A DNA stretch of 64,000 bases from Pseudomonadota bacterium (GTDB taxonomy: Bacteria > Desulfobacterota > Desulfovibrionia > Desulfovibrionales > Desulfomicrobiaceae). Below are positions 36,053 through 45,540 of this stretch, piece after piece. The position numbers and the translations under genes are program-made. The notes below the pieces were generated by a model, which searched no databases, was not told the DNA's origin, and saw only the letters and a program-made list of their open reading frames with translations. The stretch covers positions 62,001-126,000 of the forward strand of contig JAHIQM010000011.1 in assembly GCA_018902545.1 (NCBI GenBank), read 5' to 3'. Positions within the stretch are counted from its first letter, which is position 1; each line of letters starts with the position of its first letter.

Positions 36053-37330
36053 ATGGCTGCTTTCCGATCGATTCGTCTGTGGCATTCGTGCATATATCTG
36101 CTCGTTTTGATTACAACGGGATGCGGCATGTCGTACCGTGAAAAGGTTGTTGAACACCCTATTCCTCGTCTTTACGGGACGGAAGACCCGCAATTTTCCC
36201 GTACGATGGGGACATTGCTCGGCTCGGACATCCTCGATGGTAATCGAGTTGAGGTGCTGTTGAACGGTGACGAGATCTTTCCCGCCATGCTGCAAGCAAT
36301 CCGTAGCGCCAAAACAACCATCACCTTCGAAACCTTCATCTATTGGTCCGGCTCGATCGGCAGTGATTTTTCGAACGCCCTGGCCGAACGTGCTCGCGCA
36401 GGCGTCAAGGTTCATGTCCTGCTGGATTGGATCGGCAGTTACAAGATGGACGCATCTCAGCTCGAATTGATGGAGCAGGCCGGTGTCGAGGTGAAGAAAT
36501 TTAATAAACCGCACTGGTATCAGTTAGGTCGATTGAACAATCGCACACACCGCAAGCTGCTGGTTGTCGACGGACAGATCGGTTTTACGGGTGGTGTTGG
36601 AATCGGAGATCAATGGTCTGGGCATGCGCAAGACCCTGAACATTGGCGCGATTCGCACTATCGGTTCCAAGGCCCCGTGGTGGGGCAGATGCAAGCTGTC
36701 TTTATGGACAACTGGATCAAAGTCAGCGGTGATGTACTGCACGGCCCCGCGTATTTCCCTGCGTTGCAGCCCGTCGGCTCCGGCAAGGCGCACGTGTTCA
36801 GCAGCTCTCCGTCAGGGGGAAGCGAAAGCATGCGACTCATGTACCTGCTTGCAATCACCGCCGCGAGCCGCACCATTCACCTTTCCACTCCGTACTTCAT
36901 TCCCGACGCATTGACGATCCAAACACTCACCGATGCCGCAAAGCGCGGCGTGACCATCCAGATCATAACAGTCGGCGAACACGCAGACAGTGAGACGGTA
37001 AGGCGTGCATCCCGGGCACGCTGGGGCGACTTACTCGAAGCGGGGATTGAAATACATGAATATCAGCCGACCCTGTACCATTGCAAAGTGATGATCGTAG
37101 ATGGGCTGTGGACATCGGTGGGCTCGACAAATTTCGACCCCCGTTCCTTCAGCCTGAATGACGAGGCGAATGTAAACTATTACGACCGCGATTTTGCCCT
37201 GCGTCAGATCGAAATTTTTCAAGAAGACTTGGCGCTTTCGCGACAGGTAACATTCCAGGAGTGGAAGGACCGGCCGCTTTTTGAAAAATTATGGGAGAAT
37301 GCTGCATCGCTTCTCGGTTCTCAGCTATGA
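36053..37330 (+). CDS. Phospholipase D family protein, cardiolipin synthase-like (ClsB type)
   Basis: A 425-residue protein. It has an N-terminal hydrophobic segment and a weak lipobox at Cys24 (ITTGC). Two HKD motifs: His166-Lys168-Asp173 (HRKLLVVDG) and His343-Lys345-Asp350 (HCKVMIVDG). Spacing and the FIYWSG and STPYFIPD segments match bacterial cardiolipin synthases, which join two phosphatidylglycerols or phosphatidylethanolamine and phosphatidylglycerol. It closes the same-strand run; 138 bases separate it from the SLC13 gene. It converges with phosphoketolase. Confidence 0.88.
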   Translation: MAAFRSIRLWHSCIYLLVLITTGCGMSYREKVVEHPIPRLYGTEDPQFSRTMGTLLGSDILDGNRVEVLLNGDEIFPAMLQAIRSAKTTITFETFIYWSGSIGSDFSNALAERARAGVKVHVLLDWIGSYKMDASQLELMEQAGVEVKKFNKPHWYQLGRLNNRTHRKLLVVDGQIGFTGGVGIGDQWSGHAQDPEHWRDSHYRFQGPVVGQMQAVFMDNWIKVSGDVLHGPAYFPALQPVGSGKAHVFSSSPSGGSESMRLMYLLAITAASRTIHLSTPYFIPDALTIQTLTDAAKRGVTIQIITVGEHADSETVRRASRARWGDLLEAGIEIHEYQPTLYHCKVMIVDGLWTSVGSTNFDPRSFSLNDEANVNYYDRDFALRQIEIFQEDLALSRQVTFQEWKDRPLFEKLWENAASLLGSQL

Positions 37331-37436
37331 CCTACGCGTTTGATCCCAGGGATACAGTCTAATCACCATTTTTTTTCGCCGTCATGAGACGATAGAACAT
37401 GTCGGATAACATCGTGGATCCTGGCGAAAATGTTCA

Positions 37437-39833
37437 TTATGCACCGCACGACTGTAAAGAAATCGGATTATCCTTTTCGCTCCGGCCCCAACGCCAGTTC
37501 CGAATCTCCGGCAGATCTTCGCCGTGGCGCTCGATGTACTGCCGGTGCTCGATGAGTTTGTCGCGGATGGCCTGCTTGGCATACGCGGCTGTGGCACCGA
37601 GCTGCGGCACGCGGTCGATGACGTCGGCCATGAGGTGAAAGCGGTCGAGGTCGTTTACGACCACCATGTCGAACGGCGTCGTGGTCGACCCCTCCTCCTT
37701 GAAGCCGCGCACGTGCAGGTTCCCGTGGTTGGTGCGGCGATAGGTCAGCCGATGGATCAGCCACGGATAGCCGTGATAGGCAAAGATGACCGGCTTGTCG
37801 GTGGTGAACAGCGTGTCGAAATCGCTGTCGCTCAAGCCGTGAGGATGCTCGCGGTGATGCTGGAGTTTCATCAGATTGACCACGTTCACCACCCGGATTT
37901 TCAAAGCCGGGAAATTTTCTCGCAGGAGCTGCACGGCCGCCAGGGTTTCGAGGGTGGGCACGTCGCCGCAGCAGGCCATGACGACATCCGGCTCGCAGCC
38001 CTGGTCGTTGCTGGCCCAAGGCCAGATGCCGATCCCTGCGGCGCAGTGCTTGACGGCGGCGTCCATGTCCAGCCACTGGGGCCCAGGCTGCTTTCCGGCC
38101 ACGACCACGTTCACGCAGTTGCGGCTGCGCAGGCATTGATCCGTCACGCAGAGCAGGGTGTTCGCGTCGGGCGGGAGGTAGACGCGGATGACCTCGGACT
38201 TCTTGTTGGCCGCGACATCGATGAAACCTGGGTCCTGATGGCTGAAGCCATTGTGGTCCTGCCGCCACACATGTGACGAGAGCAGGTAGTTGAGGGAGGC
38301 GATGGGTCGGCGCCAGGGAATTCCGCGCGTGACGTCCAGCCACTTGGCGTGCTGGTTGAACATCGAGTCCACGATGTGGATGAACGCTTCATAGCAGGAA
38401 AAAAAACCGTGGCGGCCAGTCAAGAGATACCCTTCGAGCCAGCCCTCGCATTGGTGCTCGCTCAGCATCTCCATGACTCGGCCATCGGGCGCGACGTGCT
38501 CGTCGCCGGGGACGATGGCCGCCGTCGAGCAGCGGTTTGTAACCTCGAACACCGCGCCCCAGCGGTTCGAGCTCGTCTCGTCCGGGCTGAAGACGCGGAA
38601 GGTGGAGGGGTTGCGCGTAATCACGTCGCGGATAAATTCGCCCTGCACGCGGGTGGCCTCGGCATCCACCGCGCCGGGTTTCGGGACCTTGACCGCGTAG
38701 TTGCCATAATCCGGTAGGCGCAGGTCGCGCAGGAACAGGCCGCCGTTGGCGTGGGGATTGGCGCTCATGCGGCGCTCTCCTACGGGTGCGAGCCCGGCCA
38801 GTTCGGGGCGCAGGCGCCCAGCCTTGTCGAACAGTTCCTGCGGCCGGTAGCTCTTCATCCACGTCTCCAAGAGCTTCACATGGCCCGGATGGCCCATGTC
38901 GCCCATGGGCACCTGATGCGCGCGCCACGTGCCTTCCGTGGGCTTTCCGTCCACTTCCTGCGGGCAGGTCCAGCCCTTGGGCGTGCGCAGGATTATCATC
39001 GGCCAGCGCGGCCGTTCCGTAAAACCCTGTTCGCGGGCGTCCCGCTGGATGCGCCGGATTTCGCTCACCACCCGGTCGAGAGTAGTAGCCATGAGGGCGT
39101 GCATCTCCATGGGGTCGTCACCCTCGACGAAATGTGGGGTGTAGCCGTAGCCGTGAAAGAGCGCCTCCAGTTCGTCATGGGGAATGCGCGCGAGCACGGT
39201 GGGACCGGCGATCTTGTAGCCGTTCAGGTGCAGGATCGGCAGCACGGCGCCGTCATGGACCGGGTTCAGAAACTTGTTCGAGTGCCAGCTCGTGGCCATG
39301 GGGCCAGTCTCCGCTTCGCCATCGCCGATGACGCAGGCGACAAGAAGGTCCGGGTTGTCGAAGGCCGCTCCGAACGCATGCGACAGCGCATAGCCAAGCT
39401 CTCCGCCCTCGTTGATCGAGCCCGGCGTCTCCGGCGAGACGTGGCTCGGGATGCCGCCGGGGAAGGAGAATTGCTTGAAGAGCCGTGTCAGGCCGTCTTC
39501 GTCCTGCGAAATGTGGGGGTAGACCTCGCTGTAGGTCCCTTCGAGATACGCGTTGGCAACAAGTCCCGGCCCGCCATGTCCCGGTCCGGTGATATTGATG
39601 ACGTTCAGATCGTACACGTTGATGACGCGGTTCAGGTGCACATAGATTAAGTTCAGCCCCGGCACCGTGCCCCAGTGACCGAGCAGGCGCGGCTTGATGT
39701 GTTTCAACGTGAGCGGTTTTTTAAGTAGCGGGTTGTCGTAGAGATAAATTTGGCCGACCGACAGGTAGTTGGCGGCGCGCCAGTAGGCGTCCATCGTTGC
39801 AAGGAGTTCCGGGGAAAGAGCCTTTGTCTGCAT
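37437..39833 (-). CDS. xfp: Xylulose-5-phosphate/fructose-6-phosphate phosphoketolase
   Basis: A 798-residue TPP enzyme of usual length. [46 protein letters not shown] and [12 protein letters not shown] are phosphoketolase signatures, including the TPP-binding GDGEAE. It splits xylulose 5-phosphate or fructose 6-phosphate with phosphate, giving acetyl phosphate and glyceraldehyde 3-phosphate or erythrose 4-phosphate. The ATG at 39831-39833 follows AAAGGAA. A sigma54 element at 40057-40070 faces it, with a leader of about 210 bases. No acetate kinase is adjacent. Confidence 0.95.
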   Translation of the reverse strand: MQTKALSPELLATMDAYWRAANYLSVGQIYLYDNPLLKKPLTLKHIKPRLLGHWGTVPGLNLIYVHLNRVINVYDLNVINITGPGHGGPGLVANAYLEGTYSEVYPHISQDEDGLTRLFKQFSFPGGIPSHVSPETPGSINEGGELGYALSHAFGAAFDNPDLLVACVIGDGEAETGPMATSWHSNKFLNPVHDGAVLPILHLNGYKIAGPTVLARIPHDELEALFHGYGYTPHFVEGDDPMEMHALMATTLDRVVSEIRRIQRDAREQGFTERPRWPMIILRTPKGWTCPQEVDGKPTEGTWRAHQVPMGDMGHPGHVKLLETWMKSYRPQELFDKAGRLRPELAGLAPVGERRMSANPHANGGLFLRDLRLPDYGNYAVKVPKPGAVDAEATRVQGEFIRDVITRNPSTFRVFSPDETSSNRWGAVFEVTNRCSTAAIVPGDEHVAPDGRVMEMLSEHQCEGWLEGYLLTGRHGFFSCYEAFIHIVDSMFNQHAKWLDVTRGIPWRRPIASLNYLLSSHVWRQDHNGFSHQDPGFIDVAANKKSEVIRVYLPPDANTLLCVTDQCLRSRNCVNVVVAGKQPGPQWLDMDAAVKHCAAGIGIWPWASNDQGCEPDVVMACCGDVPTLETLAAVQLLRENFPALKIRVVNVVNLMKLQHHREHPHGLSDSDFDTLFTTDKPVIFAYHGYPWLIHRLTYRRTNHGNLHVRGFKEEGSTTTPFDMVVVNDLDRFHLMADVIDRVPQLGATAAYAKQAIRDKLIEHRQYIERHGEDLPEIRNWRWGRSEKDNPISLQSCGA

Positions 39834-40002
39834 GATTTGATTTTTCCTTTATTCAGGCCATGGAGGTACTGTTTCGAGTCAATCTTTGCTTGCGAAGCTA
39901 TCTTTTTCCTTCGTCGGGACGAGTAGCCACACGACCCAGACCGAGTTTGTCCATCCGTCTTCGTTCCATCCCACAAAAAACTGGGCAAATCGAAACAATC
40001 CA

Positions 40003-40035
40003 CCCCGCGCGGAAGTCGACTCCACACGCGCGGGG
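40003..40035 (-). other. Stem-loop in the phosphoketolase leader
   Basis: CCCCGCGCG (40003-40011) and CGCGCGGGG (40027-40035) form a perfect 9-bp G+C stem with a 15-base loop, roughly 25 bases after the predicted sigma54 transcription start. No T tract follows, so it is not a terminator. It could influence leader stability or translation. Confidence 0.4.
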
Positions 40036-40056
40036 AGTGCCCACGCAATCTCCATG

Positions 40057-40098
40057 GCAACTCCCGTGCCGGATGATGCCCAGTGTACCTTGGTGATT
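40057..40098 (-). promoter_or_regulatory. Sigma54 promoter facing phosphoketolase
   Basis: On the minus strand GGCACGGGAGTTGC (40070 down to 40057) is a perfect -24/-12 element. AATCACCAAGGTA at 40098-40086 contains the TATAATCA core seen in the other promoters but is only a partial IHF match and lies closer (17 bases). The gene begins 224 bases downstream. Confidence 0.72.
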
Positions 40099-40276
40099 AT
40101 ACTGGATTAATTGAAATATGGGAGCCGCCCGGCGCAAGGAATCCATCAACCGTGCCGCCAAATTCAACATAATCGCCCTATATGACGACATCGCTCTCCT
40201 GCCGGCCACATCCAGGGCCAGATCAAGGAACCCCACCGTCTCGTCCAGTGCACACAAATGGTACCGCAACGTGTTC

Positions 40277-40418
40277 CGTTATATATGGCTACTTCGTTAT
40301 ATATGTCGGATGCTGCTGACGGCTTTCTTCTTCCCCTGCCCGCTCTATTTTTATTAATTCTTTATAATCAGCATGTTGCGCGAGAGCGGTCGCAGGCCTG
40401 CGATGGCACGCTAGTTGC
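40277..40418 (+). promoter_or_regulatory. Sigma54 promoter with IHF site and direct-repeat activator site
   Basis: GGCACGCTAGTTGC at 40405-40418, preceded by T, is a perfect -24/-12 element. AATCAGCATGTTG at 40366-40378 is a perfect IHF consensus, 27 bases upstream. Two copies of CGTTATATATG at 40277-40287 and 40295-40305 lie about 100 bases before the -24 and are a good candidate for activator binding. The catalase/CsbD run follows. Confidence 0.84.
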
Positions 40419-40483
40419 GACATAGTTTACTCGCTGAAACATGTACTAACACTTTCGCGCTTTCTGCGAAGTCGACAATGGTC

Positions 40484-40509
40484 TTTTCCCTGCCATTTGG
40501 CAGGGAAAA
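40484..40509 (+). other. Perfect hairpin in the 5' leader of the CsbD-like gene
   Basis: TTTTCCCTGCC (40484-40494) pairs perfectly over 11 bases with GGCAGGGAAAA (40499-40509) around a 4-base loop ATTT. It lies between the sigma54 promoter and the ribosome site (GGAGGAAG at 40531). No T tract follows. Confidence 0.65.
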
Positions 40510-40540
40510 TAACATCCATCACCACTGACTGGAGGAAGTC

Positions 40541-40810
40541 ATGAAATCTAGCATCAGGGGCAAGGCGGAAGGACCGCTGCACCAGGGAAAGGACAAGTTT
40601 AATGAAGTGGCCGGAAATATCACCGATCAAGAGCTGGAGGGCAAGGTAAAAGTCGAAATAATAGCATGCAGTTGGCAAGCACCATCAGAAAAAAAGATGA
40701 TTGGTATGCGTCACTCGGAAGAAGGGAAGATTGGATGGGTTTTACTTTGGGCCCTGGGAATTCCGATCCCGATCCTAGTGGCACTGTATCTTCTGCGCGG
40801 GTGCACTTGA
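40541..40810 (+). CDS. CsbD-like domain fused in frame to a small membrane segment
   Basis: An 89-residue reading frame. Residues 1-42 (MKSSIRGKAEGPLHQGKDKF...LEGKVKVEIIA) are the start of a CsbD-type stress protein, but the usual GKVQxKxGQ ending is missing. From about residue 57 the frame continues as SEEGKIGWVLLWALGIPIPI then LVALYLLRGCT, which is a recognisable separate family of tiny one-TM proteins. Either two small genes have become fused by a frameshift or deletion around 40660-40690, or this is a real chimera. GGAGGAAG precedes the ATG. Confidence 0.65.
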   Translation: MKSSIRGKAEGPLHQGKDKFNEVAGNITDQELEGKVKVEIIACSWQAPSEKKMIGMRHSEEGKIGWVLLWALGIPIPILVALYLLRGCT

Positions 40811-40885
40811 GGAGAATTTGTTGCGCAAAATACCCGCTGACGACAGTGGCCGACAGTCCAGCGTAACTCATAATGGAGACAGATC

Positions 40886-43000
40886 ATGAGCAAAGAAATG
40901 AAAAAGGATTACTCAGAAAAAAGCACTCGGGAAAAGGGTTCGGCTCCCAGCGCAGACTCACAATTGGCTGCCAGCGGCGAGCTGCACCAGATCGCCGGAG
41001 GAGAGCACTCCGCGCTTACCACGAACCAGGGCGTTGCACTGTCCGATAATCAAAATTCGCTCAGGGCCCATCCGAGCGGCCCGACGCTTCTGGAGGATTT
41101 CATCCTCCGCGAAAAAATCACCCACTTCGATCACGAACGGATCCCCGAACGTATCGTTCACGCCCGAGGCACGGGCGCGCATGGATTTTTCGAACTGACC
41201 GCCTCGCTCAAGCAGTACACCACCGCCAGGATACTCACCGAAGTAGGTGAGAAGACACCACTCTTTACCCGCATATCGACCGTCGCCGGCGGCGCGGGTT
41301 CGATCGACACCCCGCGCGACGTGCGCGGCTTTGCCGTCAAGTTCTATACCAAGGAAGGCAACTGGGACCTGGTTGGCAACAACGTTCCGGTATTTTTCAT
41401 CCAGGATGCCATCAAATTTCCCGACCTCATCCATGCCGTCAAAATGGAACCCGACCGTGGCTTTCCTCAGGCAGCAAGCGCCCACGATACTTTCTGGGAT
41501 TATATTTCGCTCACGCCGGAATCCATGCATATGGTGATGTGGATCATGTCCGATCGCACCATACCGCGTTCGCTGCGGATGATCGAAGGCTTCGGGGTGC
41601 ATAGTTTCCGGCTCATTAACGATGCGGGTGAATCGACCTTCGTCAAATTTCACTGGCGCCCCAAGCTCGGCTTGCAGTCCACCATATGGGACGAGGCCGT
41701 CAAGATTGCCGGGGCTGATCCGGACTTCCATCGCCGTGACATGTTCGAAGCCATCGCGGCAGGCAGCTTCCCCGAGTGGGAATTCGCGGTTCAGCTGTTC
41801 ACGCAGGACGAGGCGGATAAGTTTCCGTTCGACCATCTGGACCCGACCAAGCTGATCCCCGAAGAACTGGTGCCCTTGAAAGTGATCGGCCGGATGGTGC
41901 TCGATCGCTGGCCGGACAACTTCTTCGCTGAAACTGAACAGGTTGCTTACTGCCCAGGCAATATCGTGCCAGGCATCGATTTCTCCAATGATCCGCTGCT
42001 GCAAGGTCGTTTGTTTTCCTATATCGACACGCAACTGTCGCGCCTGGGTTCACCCAATTTCCACCAGATCCCGATCAATGCGCCCAAGTGCCCGTTCGGC
42101 AATCTTCAACGCGACGGACACATGCAGATGGCCCCACAGTCGGGCCGTGTTGCATATGAACCCAATTCCCTGTCTGCAAACTCCCCGCGCGAGAACCCGG
42201 CCAAGGGCTTTCGCAGCGCTGCGGTCACTGAAACCGGCGTTAAAGGCCGTATCCGTGCCGAAAGCTTCGCCGACCACTACAGCCAGGCGCGGCAGTTCTA
42301 TCTCAGCCAAAGTGCGTATGAGCAGGCGCATATCGCTTCGGCGCTCGTGTTCGAGCTTTCCAAAGTCGAACATCTGCACGTGCGCGAGGCGATGGTCGGC
42401 CATCTGCGACATATTGAAGAAGACCTCGCCAAGCGGGTCGCCGCAGGACTTGCGCTCGACAAAATGCCCGTAGCGCCGCCAGCCGCAGCGCCCGTGCAGG
42501 AGATGAAGCTGTCACCCGCGCTGCAGATCATCGGCAAGATGAAAAACACGCTCATGGGGCGCGCGATCGGCATACTGATCGCCGATGGTTCTGACGGCGC
42601 AGTCATCAATACTATTAAAAAGGCCGCAACCGATGCGGGTGCCGCCGTGAAGATCATCGCCCCCAAGGTCGGAGGGGCGAAGCTTGCCGATGGCTCGATG
42701 TTGGCGGCTGACGGACAACTGGCCGGCACTCCTTCCGTGCTGTTCGACACAGTCGCCGTGATCCTCTCTGGCGAAGGTGCACAGGCACTGTCGAAGGAAA
42801 GCGCCGCGATCGATTTCGTGCGCGATGCTTTCGGACATCTCAAGGCAATCGCCGTCGACAAAGGCGGTCGCGCTCTATTGAAAACAGCGAATATCGAGCC
42901 AGACGCTGGTGTCGTTGATGCCAGCGACAAAGACGCCTTCATCACCATGGCCAAGACTCGCCAATGGGACCGGGAAAAGTCTGTACGGACATTGGCCTGA
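40886..43000 (+). CDS. katE: Large-subunit monofunctional catalase (KatE/HPII type)
   Basis: A 704-residue heme catalase. The distal His92 lies in [10 protein letters not shown], Asn165 in [10 protein letters not shown], and the heme-ligand Tyr379 in [16 protein letters not shown]-terminal domain of about 150 residues ([15 protein letters not shown] onward) is the DJ-1/glutamine-amidotransferase-like fold found only in large catalases. It decomposes H2O2 to water and O2 in the cytoplasm. TGGAGAC precedes the ATG. It is 75 bases after the CsbD-like frame and likely shares the sigma54 promoter at 40405. Confidence 0.95.
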   Translation: MSKEMKKDYSEKSTREKGSAPSADSQLAASGELHQIAGGEHSALTTNQGVALSDNQNSLRAHPSGPTLLEDFILREKITHFDHERIPERIVHARGTGAHGFFELTASLKQYTTARILTEVGEKTPLFTRISTVAGGAGSIDTPRDVRGFAVKFYTKEGNWDLVGNNVPVFFIQDAIKFPDLIHAVKMEPDRGFPQAASAHDTFWDYISLTPESMHMVMWIMSDRTIPRSLRMIEGFGVHSFRLINDAGESTFVKFHWRPKLGLQSTIWDEAVKIAGADPDFHRRDMFEAIAAGSFPEWEFAVQLFTQDEADKFPFDHLDPTKLIPEELVPLKVIGRMVLDRWPDNFFAETEQVAYCPGNIVPGIDFSNDPLLQGRLFSYIDTQLSRLGSPNFHQIPINAPKCPFGNLQRDGHMQMAPQSGRVAYEPNSLSANSPRENPAKGFRSAAVTETGVKGRIRAESFADHYSQARQFYLSQSAYEQAHIASALVFELSKVEHLHVREAMVGHLRHIEEDLAKRVAAGLALDKMPVAPPAAAPVQEMKLSPALQIIGKMKNTLMGRAIGILIADGSDGAVINTIKKAATDAGAAVKIIAPKVGGAKLADGSMLAADGQLAGTPSVLFDTVAVILSGEGAQALSKESAAIDFVRDAFGHLKAIAVDKGGRALLKTANIEPDAGVVDASDKDAFITMAKTRQWDREKSVRTLA

Positions 43001-43097
43001 CCATCATTGAAGAAAGTGGCCAACGAGTTGGAAAGGTAAAAGAGCGAAATCTAAAAATCGCGACGTCAAATCAAGTATTAAAACAGGAGGCTACGTT

Positions 43098-43652
43098 ATG
43101 GCTAAAAACATTGCAGTTTATGGAATCTATCCGAATCGTCCGAAGGTCGAAAATGCAGTCGAAGAATTAAAAGATGCAGGTTTCCGGCACTCGGACATCT
43201 CCGTGTTGTTCCCTTCAGGTGGAGACACCAAGGAATTCGCGGTCGAGAAAGAGACCAAGGCGCCCGAAGGAGCAGCAACAGGAGCGGGGACCGGTGCGTT
43301 GATTGGCGGCTCTTTAGGCTGGCTGGTGGGTATTGGCACATTGGCCATTCCGGGTCTTGGCCCCTTCATCGCGGCAGGTCCGATCATGGCTACCCTTGCT
43401 GGAGCCGGCGCTGGCGGAGTGGTCGGCGGGATAGCCGGAGCGCTGATTGGCCTTGGTATCCCCGAGTATGAGGCCAACCTTTATGAAGGGCGTATCAAGG
43501 ATGGGGGAATTCTGCTTTCTGTCCACGCCGACGATGCAGATTGGAAAAATAAAGGCAAGGAAATACTGGAACGTACAGGGGCAGAAGATATTGGTTCTAA
43601 AGGAGAATCCAGCGCAGACCAGGACATGAGCGACAGGCCTTATCAACCCTGA
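43098..43652 (+). CDS. General-stress-protein 17M-like membrane protein
   Basis: A 184-residue protein. The N-terminal domain (KNIAVYGIYPNRPKVENAVEEL...SDISVLFP) resembles the YflT/GSP17M fold. A Gly-rich hydrophobic pair of helices follows (about 65-125, GALIGGSLGWLVGIGTLAIPG and AGAGAGGVVGGIAGALIG), then GGILLSVHADDADW. Relatives are general stress or low-temperature-induced proteins of unknown mechanism. AGGAGG precedes the ATG. It lies about 100 bases after katE. Confidence 0.75.
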   Translation: MAKNIAVYGIYPNRPKVENAVEELKDAGFRHSDISVLFPSGGDTKEFAVEKETKAPEGAATGAGTGALIGGSLGWLVGIGTLAIPGLGPFIAAGPIMATLAGAGAGGVVGGIAGALIGLGIPEYEANLYEGRIKDGGILLSVHADDADWKNKGKEILERTGAEDIGSKGESSADQDMSDRPYQP

Positions 43653-43810
43653 GTGGATCTGAAGCGGGTCAAGGCGCACGAAATATGGGACCCGCAGGGC
43701 TCATTCCGCAAGAATGTTCGACGCGGACAAGCACATGAGTCAGGACCACATCTTTCTTCCTGGCTAGAGTGTTTGTGAATGGATTTCATCAATACTTTGA
43801 GGAGGTGAAC

Positions 43811-44164
43811 ATGGAAACAAACAACTTTGAAGTAGATAAAATGGATAAAAACGAAACAGGATTCCACGGTACAGGTAAGTCAACCGCCTTTGAGCATGTT
43901 AAAAATATCATTGCTGACAGACTGCATAGTGCGGCCGAAGGTCTAGGCGGAAATGGGGCAGACCTGGACGGGGAAAGCGTAATGGCAACATATGGGAAGC
44001 AGGCATCTGAGTGGTTAGAACATTCAGCCGAGTACGTTCGGGAATTCGATTGTACGCAGGCAGATTCAACTATCCGAGAATACGTCACGCAGAGCCCTGG
44101 GCGCAGCCTCATCATAGCAGGAGCCGTAGGCCTGATTATTGGATCTATTTTGCGGCGCAGGTAA
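43811..44164 (+). CDS. Small ElaB/DUF883-like inner-membrane protein
   Basis: A 117-residue protein, mainly polar helix with a C-terminal TM helix SPGRSLIIAGAVGLIIGSILRRR. The TPGRSL-then-glycine-rich-TM ending with terminal arginines is typical of ElaB/YqjD and DUF883 proteins, some of which bind ribosomes at the membrane under stress. GGAGGTG lies in front of the ATG at 43811; a start 14 codons upstream has no ribosome site. First of four small membrane-protein genes. Confidence 0.72.
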   Translation: METNNFEVDKMDKNETGFHGTGKSTAFEHVKNIIADRLHSAAEGLGGNGADLDGESVMATYGKQASEWLEHSAEYVREFDCTQADSTIREYVTQSPGRSLIIAGAVGLIIGSILRRR

Positions 44165-44180
44165 GGAGGCGATTTCCCCC

Positions 44181-44567
44181 ATGAACAACAAAGTGGACCC
44201 CACAACACAACGCGAATCCCTCAGTGAACTTCTGGGACAGCTTGCCAAGAACTCAGCCGCTGTAGTGCACAATGAAATTGAGCTCGTAATTCAACGAATT
44301 AACGAGATGATGAATTCTACTCTCAGTGGAGTCTTGATAATCGTGACTGGTGCGATGATTATTTTTGCTGCTTTTATGTTTTTTTCTGCAGCTTTGATAA
44401 TTACACTTACTTATTATATGCCACCAATCATTTCTTTGCTTGTCACTGGAGTTGTTTTTTCTTTATTCGGTTTTGTCATTGCACTTATTGGCTACAAAAA
44501 ATTGAATAAGTATGTCCGTACATCAGGGGCAACCCAAATACAAAAGGAGGGGGAAAATAATGAATGA
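44181..44567 (+). CDS. Phage-holin-superfamily (PF07332-like) membrane protein
   Basis: A 128-residue protein: N-terminal amphipathic helix (SLSELLGQLAKNSAAVVHNEIELV), then two TM helices (GVLIIVTGAMIIFAAFMFF and ISLLVTGVVFSLFGFVIALIG) with a polar tail. This is the layout of holin-X/YqjE-type proteins that accompany ElaB/YqjD proteins. AAGGAGG precedes the ATG at 44181. Its last 8 bases overlap the start of the next gene. A lytic role is unlikely from the context. Confidence 0.72.
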   Translation: MNNKVDPTTQRESLSELLGQLAKNSAAVVHNEIELVIQRINEMMNSTLSGVLIIVTGAMIIFAAFMFFSAALIITLTYYMPPIISLLVTGVVFSLFGFVIALIGYKKLNKYVRTSGATQIQKEGENNE

Positions 44568-44961
44568 AAGATGGCGCAGTACCGAAGATATACGTCGAGA
44601 TATTGCTAGAGAAGAGGAAAACATTTCCAGAACCGCTCAACAAATTGGTGATCGCATCAAGGAAAAAATGGATTGGAGTGAATATGTGAAGGACTCTCCA
44701 TACTGGGCGCTGGGAATTGCCGTCGGCATTGGTTTTTTTGCCTCCAAGATGTTGCAGACACGTACTACTCCAATGGAGCGAATTATGGGGTCTCTTGCCG
44801 AGGAAGTTCGCGATTCGCTCGGCGGTTTGCATGTTGGATCCGCTGGACCGAGCCTGGCACAGGTGACTCTGCTTGGAATCGGAACGAAGCTCGCCGCCGA
44901 GTGGATAAAGCATGCAAGCTCGACCAGCGGGGCAAGCGATAGCGTTAGACCTCCATTATAG
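44560..44961 (+). CDS. DUF3618-like membrane-associated protein
   Basis: A 133-residue protein starting MNERWRSTEDIRRDIAREEE, then RTAQQIGDRIKEKMDWSEYVKDSPYWALGIAVGIGFFASKML. DUF3618 proteins begin with the same (S/P)xxIRxDIExTR-like helix and contain one TM helix. AAGGAGGGGG lies in front of its ATG, inside the preceding gene, whose stop overlaps by 8 bases. Together the genes from 43811 to 45393 resemble the YqjD-YqjE-YqjK set of enteric bacteria in layout. Confidence 0.72.
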   Translation: MNERWRSTEDIRRDIAREEENISRTAQQIGDRIKEKMDWSEYVKDSPYWALGIAVGIGFFASKMLQTRTTPMERIMGSLAEEVRDSLGGLHVGSAGPSLAQVTLLGIGTKLAAEWIKHASSTSGASDSVRPPL

Positions 44962-45036
44962 GCAGAACATGATTGGGCAATTAACCCCATATCTACAGTA
45001 AAAACCACTAACACATCATTATATTGGGAGAATACC

Positions 45037-45393
45037 ATGGATAACGAAACGAATAAATACCAGACCCCCAAAAAGGAAATGGCAGCAGATTCCGGCAGTG
45101 CAACTGAGACAGTGCAGAACATCCTGGATCAAGGCACCGAGGCTTACGATAAAGCCGAGCAGGTTGTAGGTGAGGCGTATGATAAAACGACGCAGAAAGT
45201 TAAAGAAACGTATGGAAAGGCTAAGAGCTATAGTGCCGAAAATCCGGATAAGACAATTCTTATCGCATTAGGGATAGGAATAGGAATCGGGCTACTCTTG
45301 AGTGCGAGCTCCTCTCACCGGTCACGTACCGGCCGGATCGCCCAACCCGTAGTCAACGCACTTTCCGAAATTGCACGCGAGTTTATCCGCTAA
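45037..45393 (+). CDS. DUF883/CsbD-like stress protein with C-terminal TM helix
   Basis: A 118-residue protein. The central region AYDKAEQVVGEAYDKTTQKVKETYGKAKSY is a charged helical repeat. A TM helix follows: NPDKTILIALGIGIGIGLLL, then SHRSRTG. The layout is that of ElaB/YqjD membrane-tethered proteins. GGGAG precedes the ATG. No enzymatic motif. Confidence 0.72.
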   Translation: MDNETNKYQTPKKEMAADSGSATETVQNILDQGTEAYDKAEQVVGEAYDKTTQKVKETYGKAKSYSAENPDKTILIALGIGIGIGLLLSASSSHRSRTGRIAQPVVNALSEIAREFIR

Positions 45394-45540
45394 AACTGGC
45401 GTTGTAAGAGGTAGGTGCGCTGTTTAAATAGGGGTCGGATGGTCCCTTCATCGCGGCCCCATTTTTGTTACGCTCTATTTTGCTTATACAGACACAGACT
45501 CAGGATGCGAATATTCACACAGAACGAAAGGAGATGGAAG

